Shown here one piece after another: positions 33,706 through 41,585 of a DNA stretch of 64,000 nucleotides. The position numbers and the translations under genes are program-made. Source of the stretch: Cohnella faecalis (GTDB taxonomy: Bacteria > Bacillota > Bacilli > Paenibacillales > Paenibacillaceae); contig NZ_QXJM01000048.1 of assembly GCF_003570905.1 (NCBI RefSeq), positions 62,001 through 126,000 on the forward strand, read 5' to 3'. Below the pieces are notes generated by a model that saw nothing but the letters and a program-made list of their open reading frames with translations, was not told the origin of the DNA and searched no databases. Positions within the stretch are counted from its first letter, which is position 1. Every line of letters begins with the position of its first letter.

Positions 33706-34041
33706 ATGATGAATGTAGCGCTGGAGGAGAAGAACGTCTACGAAGACTTCGAGCCGCGCTCCGATACGTTGTTTTTCAAGGTCGGTTCACACGGCCTTAT
33801 CAGCTTCCACGGACGGAACTACAATATCAAGAAGAAATTGTCCGCCGAGGAACGGAATCGTTTGCTTTCTGACTCCAATTTCTATCGCGTCGCCTCTGAC
33901 TGCTACGTCAACGTCGGGAAAATATCGCATATCGAAGAGGACGGCCTTCACTTTGGCAATTGTACGAAGTCGGTTTCCTGCTCCAAGCGGGTGCAGCACT
34001 ACGTTATGCAAATGATGCAAGGCTCGCCTCGCGTCGGTTAA
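33706..34041 (+). CDS. LytTR-like DNA-binding domain protein
   Basis: 111 residues with a LytTR-type core: LFFKVGSHGLISFHGRNYNI then FYRVASDCYVNVGKISHIEE and DGLHFG, matching the motif in which LytTR proteins read ...FxRVHKSYxVN.... There is no receiver domain, so it is a stand-alone regulator. AAAGGGGGACG lies upstream of the ATG. Its promoter has a cre site, implying CcpA control. Target genes unknown. Confidence 0.7.
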   Translation: MMNVALEEKNVYEDFEPRSDTLFFKVGSHGLISFHGRNYNIKKKLSAEERNRLLSDSNFYRVASDCYVNVGKISHIEEDGLHFGNCTKSVSCSKRVQHYVMQMMQGSPRVG

Positions 34042-34052
34042 CGAACGGACGC

Positions 34053-34101
34053 CAAAAGACCGAAAGCTTCGGCTATACGCCAAATCTTCCGGTCTTTTTC
34101 T
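34053..34101. terminator. Bidirectional terminator between the LytTR-like gene and yqfL
   Basis: AAAAGACCGAAAG pairs with CTTCCGGTCTTTTT (one mismatch) between convergent genes. Confidence 0.8.
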
Positions 34102-34106
34102 TTTCT

Positions 34107-34910
34107 CTATAAATAGGACATAATAATGCCCGCCGTCTCCTCGATCGCACGCTCCGTCACGTCGATAACCGGACAGCTCAACCGTCCCATGATTTCGTCC
34201 GCGAAGCGAATTTCCTTCTCGATTCTCTCTAGCGATGCGTAATGGGCCTGGCTTGGAAGCCCCAGCGCCTTCAACCGCTCCAGTCGAATTTTCAGCAGCC
34301 TTTCCGGCTGCATAGTCAGTCCGATGACGAGCCGATCCTTCAGCTTGAAAAGCTCCTCAGGCGGCTTCACTTCGATCGTAATCGGGTAATTGGCGGTTTT
34401 GATGCCTTTATGCGCGAGAAACACGCTTAACGGAGTTTTCGAAGTCCGCGATACTCCGACGAGAACGACCTGCGCCTGCAGCAAGCCTCGGGCGTCTTTT
34501 CCGTCGTCGTATTTAACGGCGAACTCAATCGCCTCGATTTTGCGAAAATACGACTCATCCATTTCGTGAAGCAAGCCCGGCTTGTATTTCGGGGAGTCGT
34601 TGAACGTATCGATAAAAGCTTGCATCATCGGCCCCATCACATCGACCGCTCGAACGCCAAGCCGGACCGTCTCTTCGCGCATCGTATCCCGGAGCTCCGG
34701 CTGCACGAGCGTGTAGGCGATAAATCCGCCGTTGTCAGACGCTTCCCTTACGATCGCTTTCACTTCATCCTCATGCTTAATATTGCCGTACCGCTTGACT
34801 TTCACCTGCTCGGTGGCGAATTGGCGCAGCGTTGCTTTGGCGACCGCTTCCGCCGTCTCGCCGATTGCATCCGAGCAAACAAAAATCGTTTTGTCTCTCA
34901 TTTCCGGCAT
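34107..34910 (-). CDS. yqfL: PPDK/PEP-synthase regulatory protein (kinase/pyrophosphorylase)
   Basis: 267 residues of the DUF299 family, which switches pyruvate phosphate dikinase or PEP synthase off and on by ADP-dependent phosphorylation and Pi-dependent dephosphorylation. The P-loop-like GVSRTSKTPLSVFLA, the N-terminal FVCSDAIGETAEAV and LTMQPERLLKIRLER are diagnostic. ATG 34910 follows AGGGGGAG closely; ATG 34901 is an alternative. It is 31 nt behind ccpN, the same pair as in Bacillus subtilis, linking it to gluconeogenesis. Confidence 0.93.
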   Translation of the reverse strand: MPEMRDKTIFVCSDAIGETAEAVAKATLRQFATEQVKVKRYGNIKHEDEVKAIVREASDNGGFIAYTLVQPELRDTMREETVRLGVRAVDVMGPMMQAFIDTFNDSPKYKPGLLHEMDESYFRKIEAIEFAVKYDDGKDARGLLQAQVVLVGVSRTSKTPLSVFLAHKGIKTANYPITIEVKPPEELFKLKDRLVIGLTMQPERLLKIRLERLKALGLPSQAHYASLERIEKEIRFADEIMGRLSCPVIDVTERAIEETAGIIMSYL

Positions 34911-34941
34911 CCCTTCTCCCCCTGCCCGCTCCGCCATGCCG

Positions 34942-35589
34942 CTACAAGTCCGACGTCAATTCGACCAGAGCCTGCGTCATGGTCGTCTTGGATATCCGTC
35001 CAACGACTTCCAGCCGACTCCGTCTATCCGTTCCGCCGTTTCCGCTGCTTTTGACGACCGGCATACCGCCTATTTGATGGTCGAGCAGCTTTTTGGCCGC
35101 TTCCCATACCGTATCTTCCGGTGTAACCGTCATAACGCGCGGAAGCCTCGTCATCACCATGCTGATCGGGATCGATGCCGCGTTCGGATTTCCCAGCGTC
35201 ACTTTCAGCAAGTCCTTGAGCGATACCAGTCCGGCCAGCCCTCCGTCCGAATCCGTTACGGCAAGAATGCCGGTATTTTCCACAAAAAGGCTAATGACGG
35301 CATCGTTCACGGTCGCTTGCTCGGGAATAACGACAGGTCTTCCCATTACATCCTTCACCTTAAGGCGCATCAGCTTTTCTTTAACCTTGCCGTCCGTGGA
35401 CAACTGCTTGCCCAGAAAATAGCCTACCTTCGGCTTCGCGTCAATATAACCGAGCATGACGAGAACGGACAAGTCGGACCGGATGGTCGGACGGCTGATC
35501 CCGAGCGATTCCGCGATTTGCTCTCCGGTTATCGGAGCATGCCCTTTCACTCGTTCGATAATTTCCAGTTGCCTTGGAGTAAGTTCGAT
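34942..35589 (-). CDS. ccpN: Gluconeogenesis repressor CcpN (apparent AUC start)
   Basis: A 215-residue repressor with an N-terminal helix-turn-helix (ITGEQIAESLGISRPTIRSD, then LSVLVMLGYIDAKPKVGYF) and two CBS domains (about 80-135 and 150-208). The family's N-terminus corresponds to the codons for ELTPRQLEIIERVKGHAPIT, which start at an ATC codon (35589-35587) exactly 8 nt after AAAGGAGG; a stop lies just upstream and no ATG, GTG or TTG is available before GTG 35550, which has no ribosome site. Initiation at AUC is therefore proposed. Two CcpN boxes overlap its promoter. Confidence 0.9.
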   Translation of the reverse strand: MELTPRQLEIIERVKGHAPITGEQIAESLGISRPTIRSDLSVLVMLGYIDAKPKVGYFLGKQLSTDGKVKEKLMRLKVKDVMGRPVVIPEQATVNDAVISLFVENTGILAVTDSDGGLAGLVSLKDLLKVTLGNPNAASIPISMVMTRLPRVMTVTPEDTVWEAAKKLLDHQIGGMPVVKSSGNGGTDRRSRLEVVGRISKTTMTQALVELTSDL

Positions 35590-35607
35590 GCTCGCTCCCT
35601 CCTTTGG

Positions 35608-35667
35608 TTACGGCTTCGGTACTTTCTCCCAGTCCTTCAAAAACCGTTCGATTCCGGAAAACTTCAT
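35608..35667 (-). CDS. Possible 19-residue leader peptide of ccpN
   Basis: ATG AAG TTT... encodes MKFSGIERFLKDWEKVPKP and stops at TAA just 2 nt before the ccpN ribosome site. It lies within the predicted ccpN transcript. A weak AAGGGA lies 11 nt upstream. Translational coupling to ccpN is possible but unproven. Confidence 0.3.
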   Translation of the reverse strand: MKFSGIERFLKDWEKVPKP

Positions 35668-35730
35668 ACGAGTATCGTCCCTTCATTAGAGAAGTTGTCC
35701 GTAAAAGTTAACGGATGCTTGTTTTATTAT

Positions 35731-35759
35731 TGTATATCATAAACATAATTATGACACAA
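35731..35759 (-). promoter_or_regulatory. ccpN promoter with two CcpN boxes
   Basis: TTGTGT (35759-35754), 17 bp, TATACA (35736-35731). TATGATATACA (35741-35731) matches the CcpN consensus TRTGHYATAYW fully and TGTGTCATAAT (35758-35748) matches at 10 of 11 positions. The boxes are 17 bp apart, as upstream of glpX, implying autoregulation. Confidence 0.6.
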
Positions 35760-35808
35760 TATATAACAGCTCACGTTTAAATACGATGTATATTTATTTT
35801 TTGTGCCA

Positions 35809-35931
35809 TTATCCCCTTCGATCAGTTTGCGCAGTCAACAATTTGCTCTGAACTTCGTCTAGTTTCGTTTCACAGGCAATGTTGAGGCTTAACGCTTTTT
35901 CTGATCCGAAGGGATAATGGGACGGTTTGCC
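35809..35931. repeat. Family C inverted-repeat element, long form
   Basis: The left arm TGCCATTATCCCCTTCGATC plus AG and the right arm CT plus GATCCGAAGGGATAATGGGA are near-perfect reverse complements about 75 nt apart. The rest of the 447-nt gap before adenosine deaminase holds the ccpN promoter and a CcpN-like box. A short form is at 55375 and solo arms at 31003 and 59134. Confidence 0.6.
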
Positions 35932-36053
35932 AAATGACGCGACGGGATAGCGGCACGATATTCGCATGCGCCGATCGGCATCGAAATCTTCCCGAAAATT
36001 ATTGCCTTTTCCACTATGTTACCATATCCATCAGGCTTTCTTTTATGTTATGT

Positions 36054-36064
36054 TATATGACATA
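36054..36064 (+). promoter_or_regulatory. CcpN-like box upstream of add
   Basis: The reverse complement reads TATGTCATATA, a full match to TRTGHYATAYW, 50 nt before the adenosine deaminase start. Only one good box is present, so evidence is weaker than at ccpN and glpX. Confidence 0.35.
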
Positions 36065-36114
36065 TATTCTGCCAACCCTAAATGAAAAGCCATTTTTTTA
36101 AGGAGGAACTTGAC

Positions 36115-37137
36115 ATGGTGCGTGATGATTCTCTTCGTTTTTTACCGAAAGTCGATCTTCACCTTCATCTTGACGGCTGCGTAAGCCCGGATACACTCGC
36201 GGAGCTGGCCGCTCAAGAAAATGTCCCTCTCCCGGCGAAAGATCGCGCGGGACTACTCCCCTATATGCAGGTGAAAGACGATTGCGTAAGCTTGAAGGAT
36301 TATTTGACCAAGTTCGACTTCGTCCTGCCGCTTCTCCAGACGGGGGAAGCGTTGGAGCGTGTTGCCTATGAAACGGTCGAGCAGGCGGCGCGCCAACGAA
36401 CGATGTATCTCGAAGTCAGATTTGCGCCTCAGCTTCACCGTCTGCGCGGAATGTCAGCCGAAGAGACAATCGGGCACGTTATCGGCGGGCTTCGGCGAGG
36501 CGAGAAGGATTTCGGCGTCAAATCGCGCGTCATTGCCATCTGTATGAGACATCATCCCGAACGGTTGAACCTGGAAGTTATCGAAGCGGCTTCCGCCTAT
36601 CTGGGCAAAGGGCTCGGCGCCGTCGATCTGGCCGGAGACGAAGCGTCGTTTCCGGCGCACCGCTTTCGCAGCGTATTCACCCTTGCGAATCGCAAAAGCA
36701 TCCCCGTTACGATTCACGCCGGCGAAGCGGCCGGTCCCGCCAACATTCGCGAAGCGGTGAATCGGCTTGGAGCGGCGCGAATTGGCCACGGAGTCAGACT
36801 GCGCGAGGACCCCGATCTCCGCAGTGCGATTAGAAACAGCCGCATTCCGCTAGAGCTTTGTCCGACGAGCAACCTTCAGACGAAAGCCGTCTCTCGTTGG
36901 GACGATTATCCGATCAGGGATTATTTCGAGGACGGCATTCTCGTCACCGTCAATACGGACAATCCGACCGTATCGGGCACCGATATGACGACGGAGTACC
37001 GAATATTGCGCGAACGGTTCGGTTTTACGCTTCGGGAGCTAGGCCAGCTTACACTGAACGGTGTTGAGGCCGCTTTTTTGGAGCCAAATGAAAAGAAATT
37101 ATTGAAAAAGGAAATAGAGCAGGCTTTGCCGCTATGA
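36115..37137 (+). CDS. add: Adenosine deaminase
   Basis: Converts adenosine (and deoxyadenosine) to inosine in purine salvage. The 340-residue protein shows zinc ligands in KVDLHLHLDGC, TIHAGEA (zinc His plus catalytic Glu region), RIGHGVRL and the aspartates of VTVNTDNPTVSGTD. ATG 36115 has AAGGAGG 8 nt upstream; the 11 extra in-frame codons before it include that ribosome site. Monocistronic, with a strong terminator. Confidence 0.93.
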   Translation: MVRDDSLRFLPKVDLHLHLDGCVSPDTLAELAAQENVPLPAKDRAGLLPYMQVKDDCVSLKDYLTKFDFVLPLLQTGEALERVAYETVEQAARQRTMYLEVRFAPQLHRLRGMSAEETIGHVIGGLRRGEKDFGVKSRVIAICMRHHPERLNLEVIEAASAYLGKGLGAVDLAGDEASFPAHRFRSVFTLANRKSIPVTIHAGEAAGPANIREAVNRLGAARIGHGVRLREDPDLRSAIRNSRIPLELCPTSNLQTKAVSRWDDYPIRDYFEDGILVTVNTDNPTVSGTDMTTEYRILRERFGFTLRELGQLTLNGVEAAFLEPNEKKLLKKEIEQALPL

Positions 37138-37140
37138 AAT

Positions 37141-37180
37141 CAAAAAACCCTCTTGCCGATGAAGCAAGAGGGTTTTTTGA
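37141..37180. terminator. Bidirectional terminator between add and KDPG aldolase genes
   Basis: AAAAAACCCTCTTGC pairs perfectly with GCAAGAGGGTTTTTT. Confidence 0.92.
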
Positions 37181-37198
37181 TTCTATTGGAACGTTTCG

Positions 37199-37846
37199 TT
37201 AGTGCGTCCCATTTGTCGCTTTTGCCGCCGCTACAAAAGAGCGCGCATGCTTCGTTAACGCTTCGTAGTCGCCCGATCGGATCATCCCTCTGTCGAGCAG
37301 GCCGTTGCCCAAGCCGACGGCGACCGCTCCCGCATCGAGTACCGACCGAATGTTTTGCGGGTTAACGCCTCCCGTAGCGATAATCGGGATTTGATCGAGC
37401 GGGGCGCGGATTTCCTTCAAGTAGCCAATGCCGAGCGAAGCGAACGGAAACAGCTTCACGGCCGATGCGCCGGCTTGGTACGCCCGGACAATTTCCGTAG
37501 GCGTCATCGCTCCCGGCCAGACGTCTACCCCTTGCTCAACTCCATACGCGACGATACTTTCATCCAAATGGGGAGAAATTAAATATTGCGCCCCGGCGGC
37601 GATCGCTTCCTTGGCCTGGCCCAAATCGAGAACCGTGCCCGCCCCGATGTGCAGCCGATCTCCCGTATTCGCTCTCAACAGGGAGATCATCTCCAAAGCG
37701 CCATCCGTATTAAGCGTCACCTCCAGCAGACGAATCCCTCCGTCTGCCAAGGCGTTCGCAACCGGCTCGATCCGATCGGCGCCGATTCCTCTGGCGATAG
37801 CCACCATTTGATGTTCGATCAGTTGTTGCAGCAATAAGCTTGGCAT
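37199..37846 (-). CDS. eda: 2-dehydro-3-deoxyphosphogluconate (KDPG/KHG) aldolase
   Basis: A 215-residue class I aldolase that cleaves KDPG to pyruvate and glyceraldehyde-3-phosphate. The catalytic Glu is in LLEVTLNTDGA and the Schiff-base Lys in ASAVKLFPFA; IIATGGVNPQN binds the phosphate. No KDG kinase or uronate genes are adjacent, so the upstream pathway lies elsewhere. It is 67 nt behind glpX and may be co-transcribed. Confidence 0.9.
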   Translation of the reverse strand: MPSLLLQQLIEHQMVAIARGIGADRIEPVANALADGGIRLLEVTLNTDGALEMISLLRANTGDRLHIGAGTVLDLGQAKEAIAAGAQYLISPHLDESIVAYGVEQGVDVWPGAMTPTEIVRAYQAGASAVKLFPFASLGIGYLKEIRAPLDQIPIIATGGVNPQNIRSVLDAGAVAVGLGNGLLDRGMIRSGDYEALTKHARSFVAAAKATNGTH

Positions 37847-37913
37847 GTTCGGCTCCTTTGACGCGGCTTTTCCAACCAGTGTACACCCTTGGAATGGAAA
37901 AGGAAACCGCCGC

Positions 37914-38879
37914 TCAGCTCTCTAGCAGCGTCTTGCTCGGCAAATAATGAAGCGAACGGATGAAGCGGATCGTCCGCGTCTTGGCGCGCATAACGATGGA
38001 ATGGGTTTCCGCCCTCTGGTCCGGCAAATACCGCACTCCTCCCAAAAACTCCCCTGGCGTCACGCCCGTCGCGGCGAAAATAACGTCCCCATCGCCGATC
38101 ATATCTTCCATCGTCAACACCTTATAAGGATCCTCGATGCCCATTTGAATGCAGCGATCGTACTCTTTGCCGTCGGATGGCATTAGCCTTCCCTGCAGCT
38201 CTCCGCCCAAGCATTTGAGCGCAGCGGCGGCGAGAACGCCTTCCGGGGCGCCTCCGGAGCCTACGTACAGGTCGATTCCCGCTTCGGGAAAAGCGGGAGC
38301 CATCGCTCCGGCCACATCCCCGTCGGATAGAAATTTAATCCTTACTCCCACTTTGCGAAGCGTCTTGATGAGCGAATCGTGGCGGGCACGATCCAATATC
38401 ATAACCGTCAGCTCGCGCACCGGCTTTTGCAGCGCCTCGGCCGCTTTTCGCAGCGTCACTTCGATCGGATCCGTAATGCTCACTTTGCCGACGAGCTGCG
38501 GACCTACGGCCAGCTTCTCCATATACATATCCGGCGCATGCAGCAGGTTGCCTTTATCCGCAACGGCGATAACGGACATCGCGTTGTTCAACCCTTTGGC
38601 GACGATCTCCGTTCCCTCCAGCGGATCGACCGCGACGTCAACCTCAGGTCCGTTCAGGCTTCCAACTCGCTCGCCGATATAAAGCATCGGGGCCTCGTCC
38701 ATTTCCCCTTCGCCGATGACGACCGTGCCTTTGACCGAAATGGAATCGAACATCGCCCGCATAGCCGAAGTAGCCGCTCCGTCCGCATGGTGCTTATTTC
38801 CTCTGCCCATCCACGGCGCGGATGCCAACGCCGCAAGCTCCGTCACGCGCACGATTTCCAATGCTAGCTCTCTTTCCAT
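37914..38879 (-). CDS. glpX: Fructose-1,6-bisphosphatase class II
   Basis: A 321-residue GlpX-type enzyme removing the 1-phosphate of fructose-1,6-bisphosphate in gluconeogenesis. Metal-site motifs are KGTVVIGEGEMDEAPMLYIG and VDVAVDPLEGTE; YVGSGGAPEGVLAAAALK and FAATGVTPG follow. The promoter carries two full CcpN boxes, so glucose should repress it together with ccpN's other targets. Confidence 0.94.
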   Translation of the reverse strand: MERELALEIVRVTELAALASAPWMGRGNKHHADGAATSAMRAMFDSISVKGTVVIGEGEMDEAPMLYIGERVGSLNGPEVDVAVDPLEGTEIVAKGLNNAMSVIAVADKGNLLHAPDMYMEKLAVGPQLVGKVSITDPIEVTLRKAAEALQKPVRELTVMILDRARHDSLIKTLRKVGVRIKFLSDGDVAGAMAPAFPEAGIDLYVGSGGAPEGVLAAAALKCLGGELQGRLMPSDGKEYDRCIQMGIEDPYKVLTMEDMIGDGDVIFAATGVTPGEFLGGVRYLPDQRAETHSIVMRAKTRTIRFIRSLHYLPSKTLLES

Positions 38880-38916
38880 TCCTTACTCCCCCGTCCCCTT
38901 TTCGAATCACATTTAT

Positions 38917-38945
38917 TATATATCATATAAATATATATGACACAA
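38917..38945 (-). promoter_or_regulatory. glpX promoter with two CcpN boxes
   Basis: TTGTGT (38945-38940), 17 bp, TATATA (38922-38917). TGTGTCATATA (38944-38934) and TATGATATATA (38927-38917) both match TRTGHYATAYW at all 11 positions and are 17 bp apart, the same geometry as at ccpN. Confidence 0.65.
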
Positions 38946-39004
38946 TATATAAAGAGTTTTCTCATTAATATGACGTATTTAAAAGCCCATATGATTTTTA
39001 CGAC

Positions 39005-39031
39005 AAATAAGACGCCCTCGAAAGGGCGCCT
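39005..39031 (-). terminator. Terminator of the DUF2339 gene
   Basis: GGCGCCCT pairs with AGGGCGTC around TTCG, followed by TTATTTG on the minus strand. Confidence 0.65.
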
Positions 39032-39048
39032 GTCGGCAGACGGCTCAT

Positions 39049-40668
39049 TTATGGAGAAACTCCCGTATCCGAATCGTTGGAGCTCAAGGGCGTTTCGCTT
39101 GCCGTCTGTTTACCGCCCCATTTTCCGTTGACCCAAGAGATCAGGAACGAAAGCAGACCAAGCAGCAGCATTGCGAGAACCTTGTACAGCGTCTCTTCTC
39201 CGCTTAGGTCGAAGAAAATCGCTTTGACGGCTACGATAACGAGGACGACGGATCCAAACCAGACGAAAAGCTTCTGCTTATTATACGATCCCCACAGGAA
39301 TAGCAGGACGGCGTACACTCCCCATGCGACCGAGAGTGAAATCTGTAGCAGCGAAGCGCCGGACGGGTTGATGACATATTCTTCGAATACATTCTCGATC
39401 TGAACGGTCAGCAAACCGCCGATGATAATGTGCGAGAGCAGCGCATACAGGTTGGCCAGCACTTTCTCGTCCTGAACGCTTGCAAATTTGCCAACCGGAT
39501 TTTTTGCCAAATAAAAACCGATCGCAGCGAGAACAATCCAGGAGATCGCGCCCCAGTTCAGGAATGGAATATAGACGCCGAACCATTCGCCCCGAGGCGT
39601 ATCCCATGTCACCGCGAACCAATAGCAGCATACGACGACCCAAATCGGAATAGCGATCCATTGCAAAATCGGCAGTCGTCTGTTCCGGCCGATACCGATC
39701 AGCGCTACGACGACCGCGCTCCACAAATACACGTTGATCAGCGGCTTCGACTCAAGGCCCGCCCCCGTCTGAGCAGCGGCTATCAGCAGCAGAAGCGCTC
39801 CTCCAAAGCCGTGGCTAAGCGAATACAGGGCGGCTTTTCCGGTCATTTTGTATACGAATGCTCCGGCAATCAAGTAGATCGCGCCGATCATGGCAACCGT
39901 TGCTGCCGCCGGTACGTCTCCATTCCAGATGTACAGCGCCCAACAGCCGAACAGCACCCCGTTCGTCAGACTCAAATACAAATTCCAGCCGTCGAAGCAG
40001 CGATTGTTCCCCCATGAGGCATAGAGGAAGCCGGCGATGTATAAAACGAATGCGGCAAAAGCGTAGCGGATCGGCATGCTCCAGAGCCCTTCCATAAGAG
40101 GCTGGAACTTCACGAAATAGATCGCGTAAAGCACCCATGTTCCCCCAAAGGCGGCGATTCGAAGCTCGCTCCATCTTTTGGCGACGCTTAGAAAGAAGTA
40201 AGCCGCGTTAAGCACGAGCAGGAACAGGAACAACGTGAACACCTGATCCGTCTCCGGCTGCATGAGCATTGGGGATACGAGTCCGCCGGCCAAAGCGATG
40301 TTCATGAGCAGCCTCGAATCGAAGCGAAACGCGTAAGCCGAGACGAGCGCCGTAACCGTGCCCATCGCGATCAGAACGGTAATCGACGGCCACATGTCGT
40401 AGAAAATGCCTGCGAACGAGAACGTCGCGAACAATATGCATGCCCCCGTTCCGATGACGATTTCAGAGACGACCGATTGTCTGGAGCGAACGGTCGCCGA
40501 CAAGCCGCCGAGTGCGAGGCCTACCCCGACGACGAGTCCGGCTCCGATTTTCATCGCGTCCGACACCCAGCCTTGATCGATCGAGTAGCGAAAAAACGTC
40601 ACGAACGCGGCGACGACGAACAACACTCCTACCAAAGACGTCCAATGCTTCCGAATGTTCGAATTCAA
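39049..40668 (-). CDS. DUF2339 family polytopic membrane protein
   Basis: 539 residues with around 15 hydrophobic segments and no soluble domain beyond a short C-terminal Ser/Asp tail. The segments MKIGAGLVVGVGLALGGLS, LAGGLVSPMLM and FGGTWVLYAIYF fit the DUF2339 family. Function unknown. The start overlaps the end of the YwaF-like gene by four bases (ATGA), so the two are translated together. Confidence 0.8.
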   Translation of the reverse strand: MNSNIRKHWTSLVGVLFVVAAFVTFFRYSIDQGWVSDAMKIGAGLVVGVGLALGGLSATVRSRQSVVSEIVIGTGACILFATFSFAGIFYDMWPSITVLIAMGTVTALVSAYAFRFDSRLLMNIALAGGLVSPMLMQPETDQVFTLFLFLLVLNAAYFFLSVAKRWSELRIAAFGGTWVLYAIYFVKFQPLMEGLWSMPIRYAFAAFVLYIAGFLYASWGNNRCFDGWNLYLSLTNGVLFGCWALYIWNGDVPAAATVAMIGAIYLIAGAFVYKMTGKAALYSLSHGFGGALLLLIAAAQTGAGLESKPLINVYLWSAVVVALIGIGRNRRLPILQWIAIPIWVVVCCYWFAVTWDTPRGEWFGVYIPFLNWGAISWIVLAAIGFYLAKNPVGKFASVQDEKVLANLYALLSHIIIGGLLTVQIENVFEEYVINPSGASLLQISLSVAWGVYAVLLFLWGSYNKQKLFVWFGSVVLVIVAVKAIFFDLSGEETLYKVLAMLLLGLLSFLISWVNGKWGGKQTASETPLSSNDSDTGVSP

Positions 40669-41381
40669 GTTCGTTCAACCTCCTTGGAATGAGCCTTTGC
40701 CTTCATGACGCGGTCCGTCAGCCGGACGATTGCTAGCAAGAGCAGGCAAAGAGCGATAGCGACCAGTTCCAGTTCGAGCAAATACCACGGCCATGGAGCG
40801 AGCAGATCCAGCAGCGAAGCGGTGGACGGCTTGCGCGCCAGAAACATGAAGTTGGTGCCGACCGCCGCATTCGTTATTGCCGCAGGTATGGCTAGCAGAT
40901 GCAGCCAGCCGAGCGCCCGCAGCGCCGAACGGAAATTCGGCCTGTAGCCGTCGACAGCGGTCAGCAGCACCGGTACGGCGACGATAGCGATATGCCCGGC
41001 AAAAAAATGAAAGTAACGAAATTGAGGAAACGTCTCGTCGAGATTCGGAGTAAGCAGCGCCTGCAGAGCGCCCAGAATCCCGAGAAAAAATACAATTTCG
41101 TATAGAACCCGGTTTCTCCAAAAGCACAAAACGGCGGAAAGCCAAACCATGATGCTGCATAGCTGGAACGGAAGCGCCTCGTACCCCCATTCGCCCGCCA
41201 TTGCGTACGAGGCTTGCAAGGCGGCTTCGCAGCCGGCCAGCGTAGCCGCAAGCCCGATGCGAACGGCTCGATTCGCCCGCGGGCTTCGCAGCCTGTTCCG
41301 TCCAAGGACAATCGCCGCCACGACAACCGCAGCGACGGCCAGGGCGGCCCAATGAGCCGGCGAGAATGCCTCGAATCCCAT
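40665..41381 (-). CDS. TIGR02206 (YwaF-like) membrane protein
   Basis: 238 residues with about seven membrane segments. LPFQLCSIMVWLSAVLCFWR, LTPNLDETFPQFRYFHFF, and NFMFLARKPSTASLLD then PWPWYLLELE are typical of the YwaF/TIGR02206 family. ATG 41381 has GAAGGAGGAAG upstream; the open frame extends 13 codons further without support. First of a two-gene membrane operon with the DUF2339 protein. Confidence 0.88.
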   Translation of the reverse strand: MGFEAFSPAHWAALAVAAVVVAAIVLGRNRLRSPRANRAVRIGLAATLAGCEAALQASYAMAGEWGYEALPFQLCSIMVWLSAVLCFWRNRVLYEIVFFLGILGALQALLTPNLDETFPQFRYFHFFAGHIAIVAVPVLLTAVDGYRPNFRSALRALGWLHLLAIPAAITNAAVGTNFMFLARKPSTASLLDLLAPWPWYLLELELVAIALCLLLLAIVRLTDRVMKAKAHSKEVERT

Positions 41382-41439
41382 CTTGCTTCCTCCTTCAATC
41401 GTTTGCGCTGTCGTTATCAAGCTTCCACATCTCCATCAT

Positions 41440-41500
41440 AAAAAAACGGCATAAAAAGAATAGTACCAACTTTACTTGGTACCTACTCTTTTATGCCGTT
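41440..41500 (-). terminator. Terminator of the two-component operon
   Basis: A long inverted repeat (AACGGCATAAAA to TTTTATGCCGTT, with GGTACCAA/TTGGTAC-type inner pairing) ends in seven T residues on the minus strand. Confidence 0.85.
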
Positions 41501-41585
41501 GCGAATTGCCTTATACTTCTTGCTGCGTGCCGCGTGTTTCTTACCGCTTTCCGCTTGTCGCACGCCTCTCCTTACCTAATTGCCG

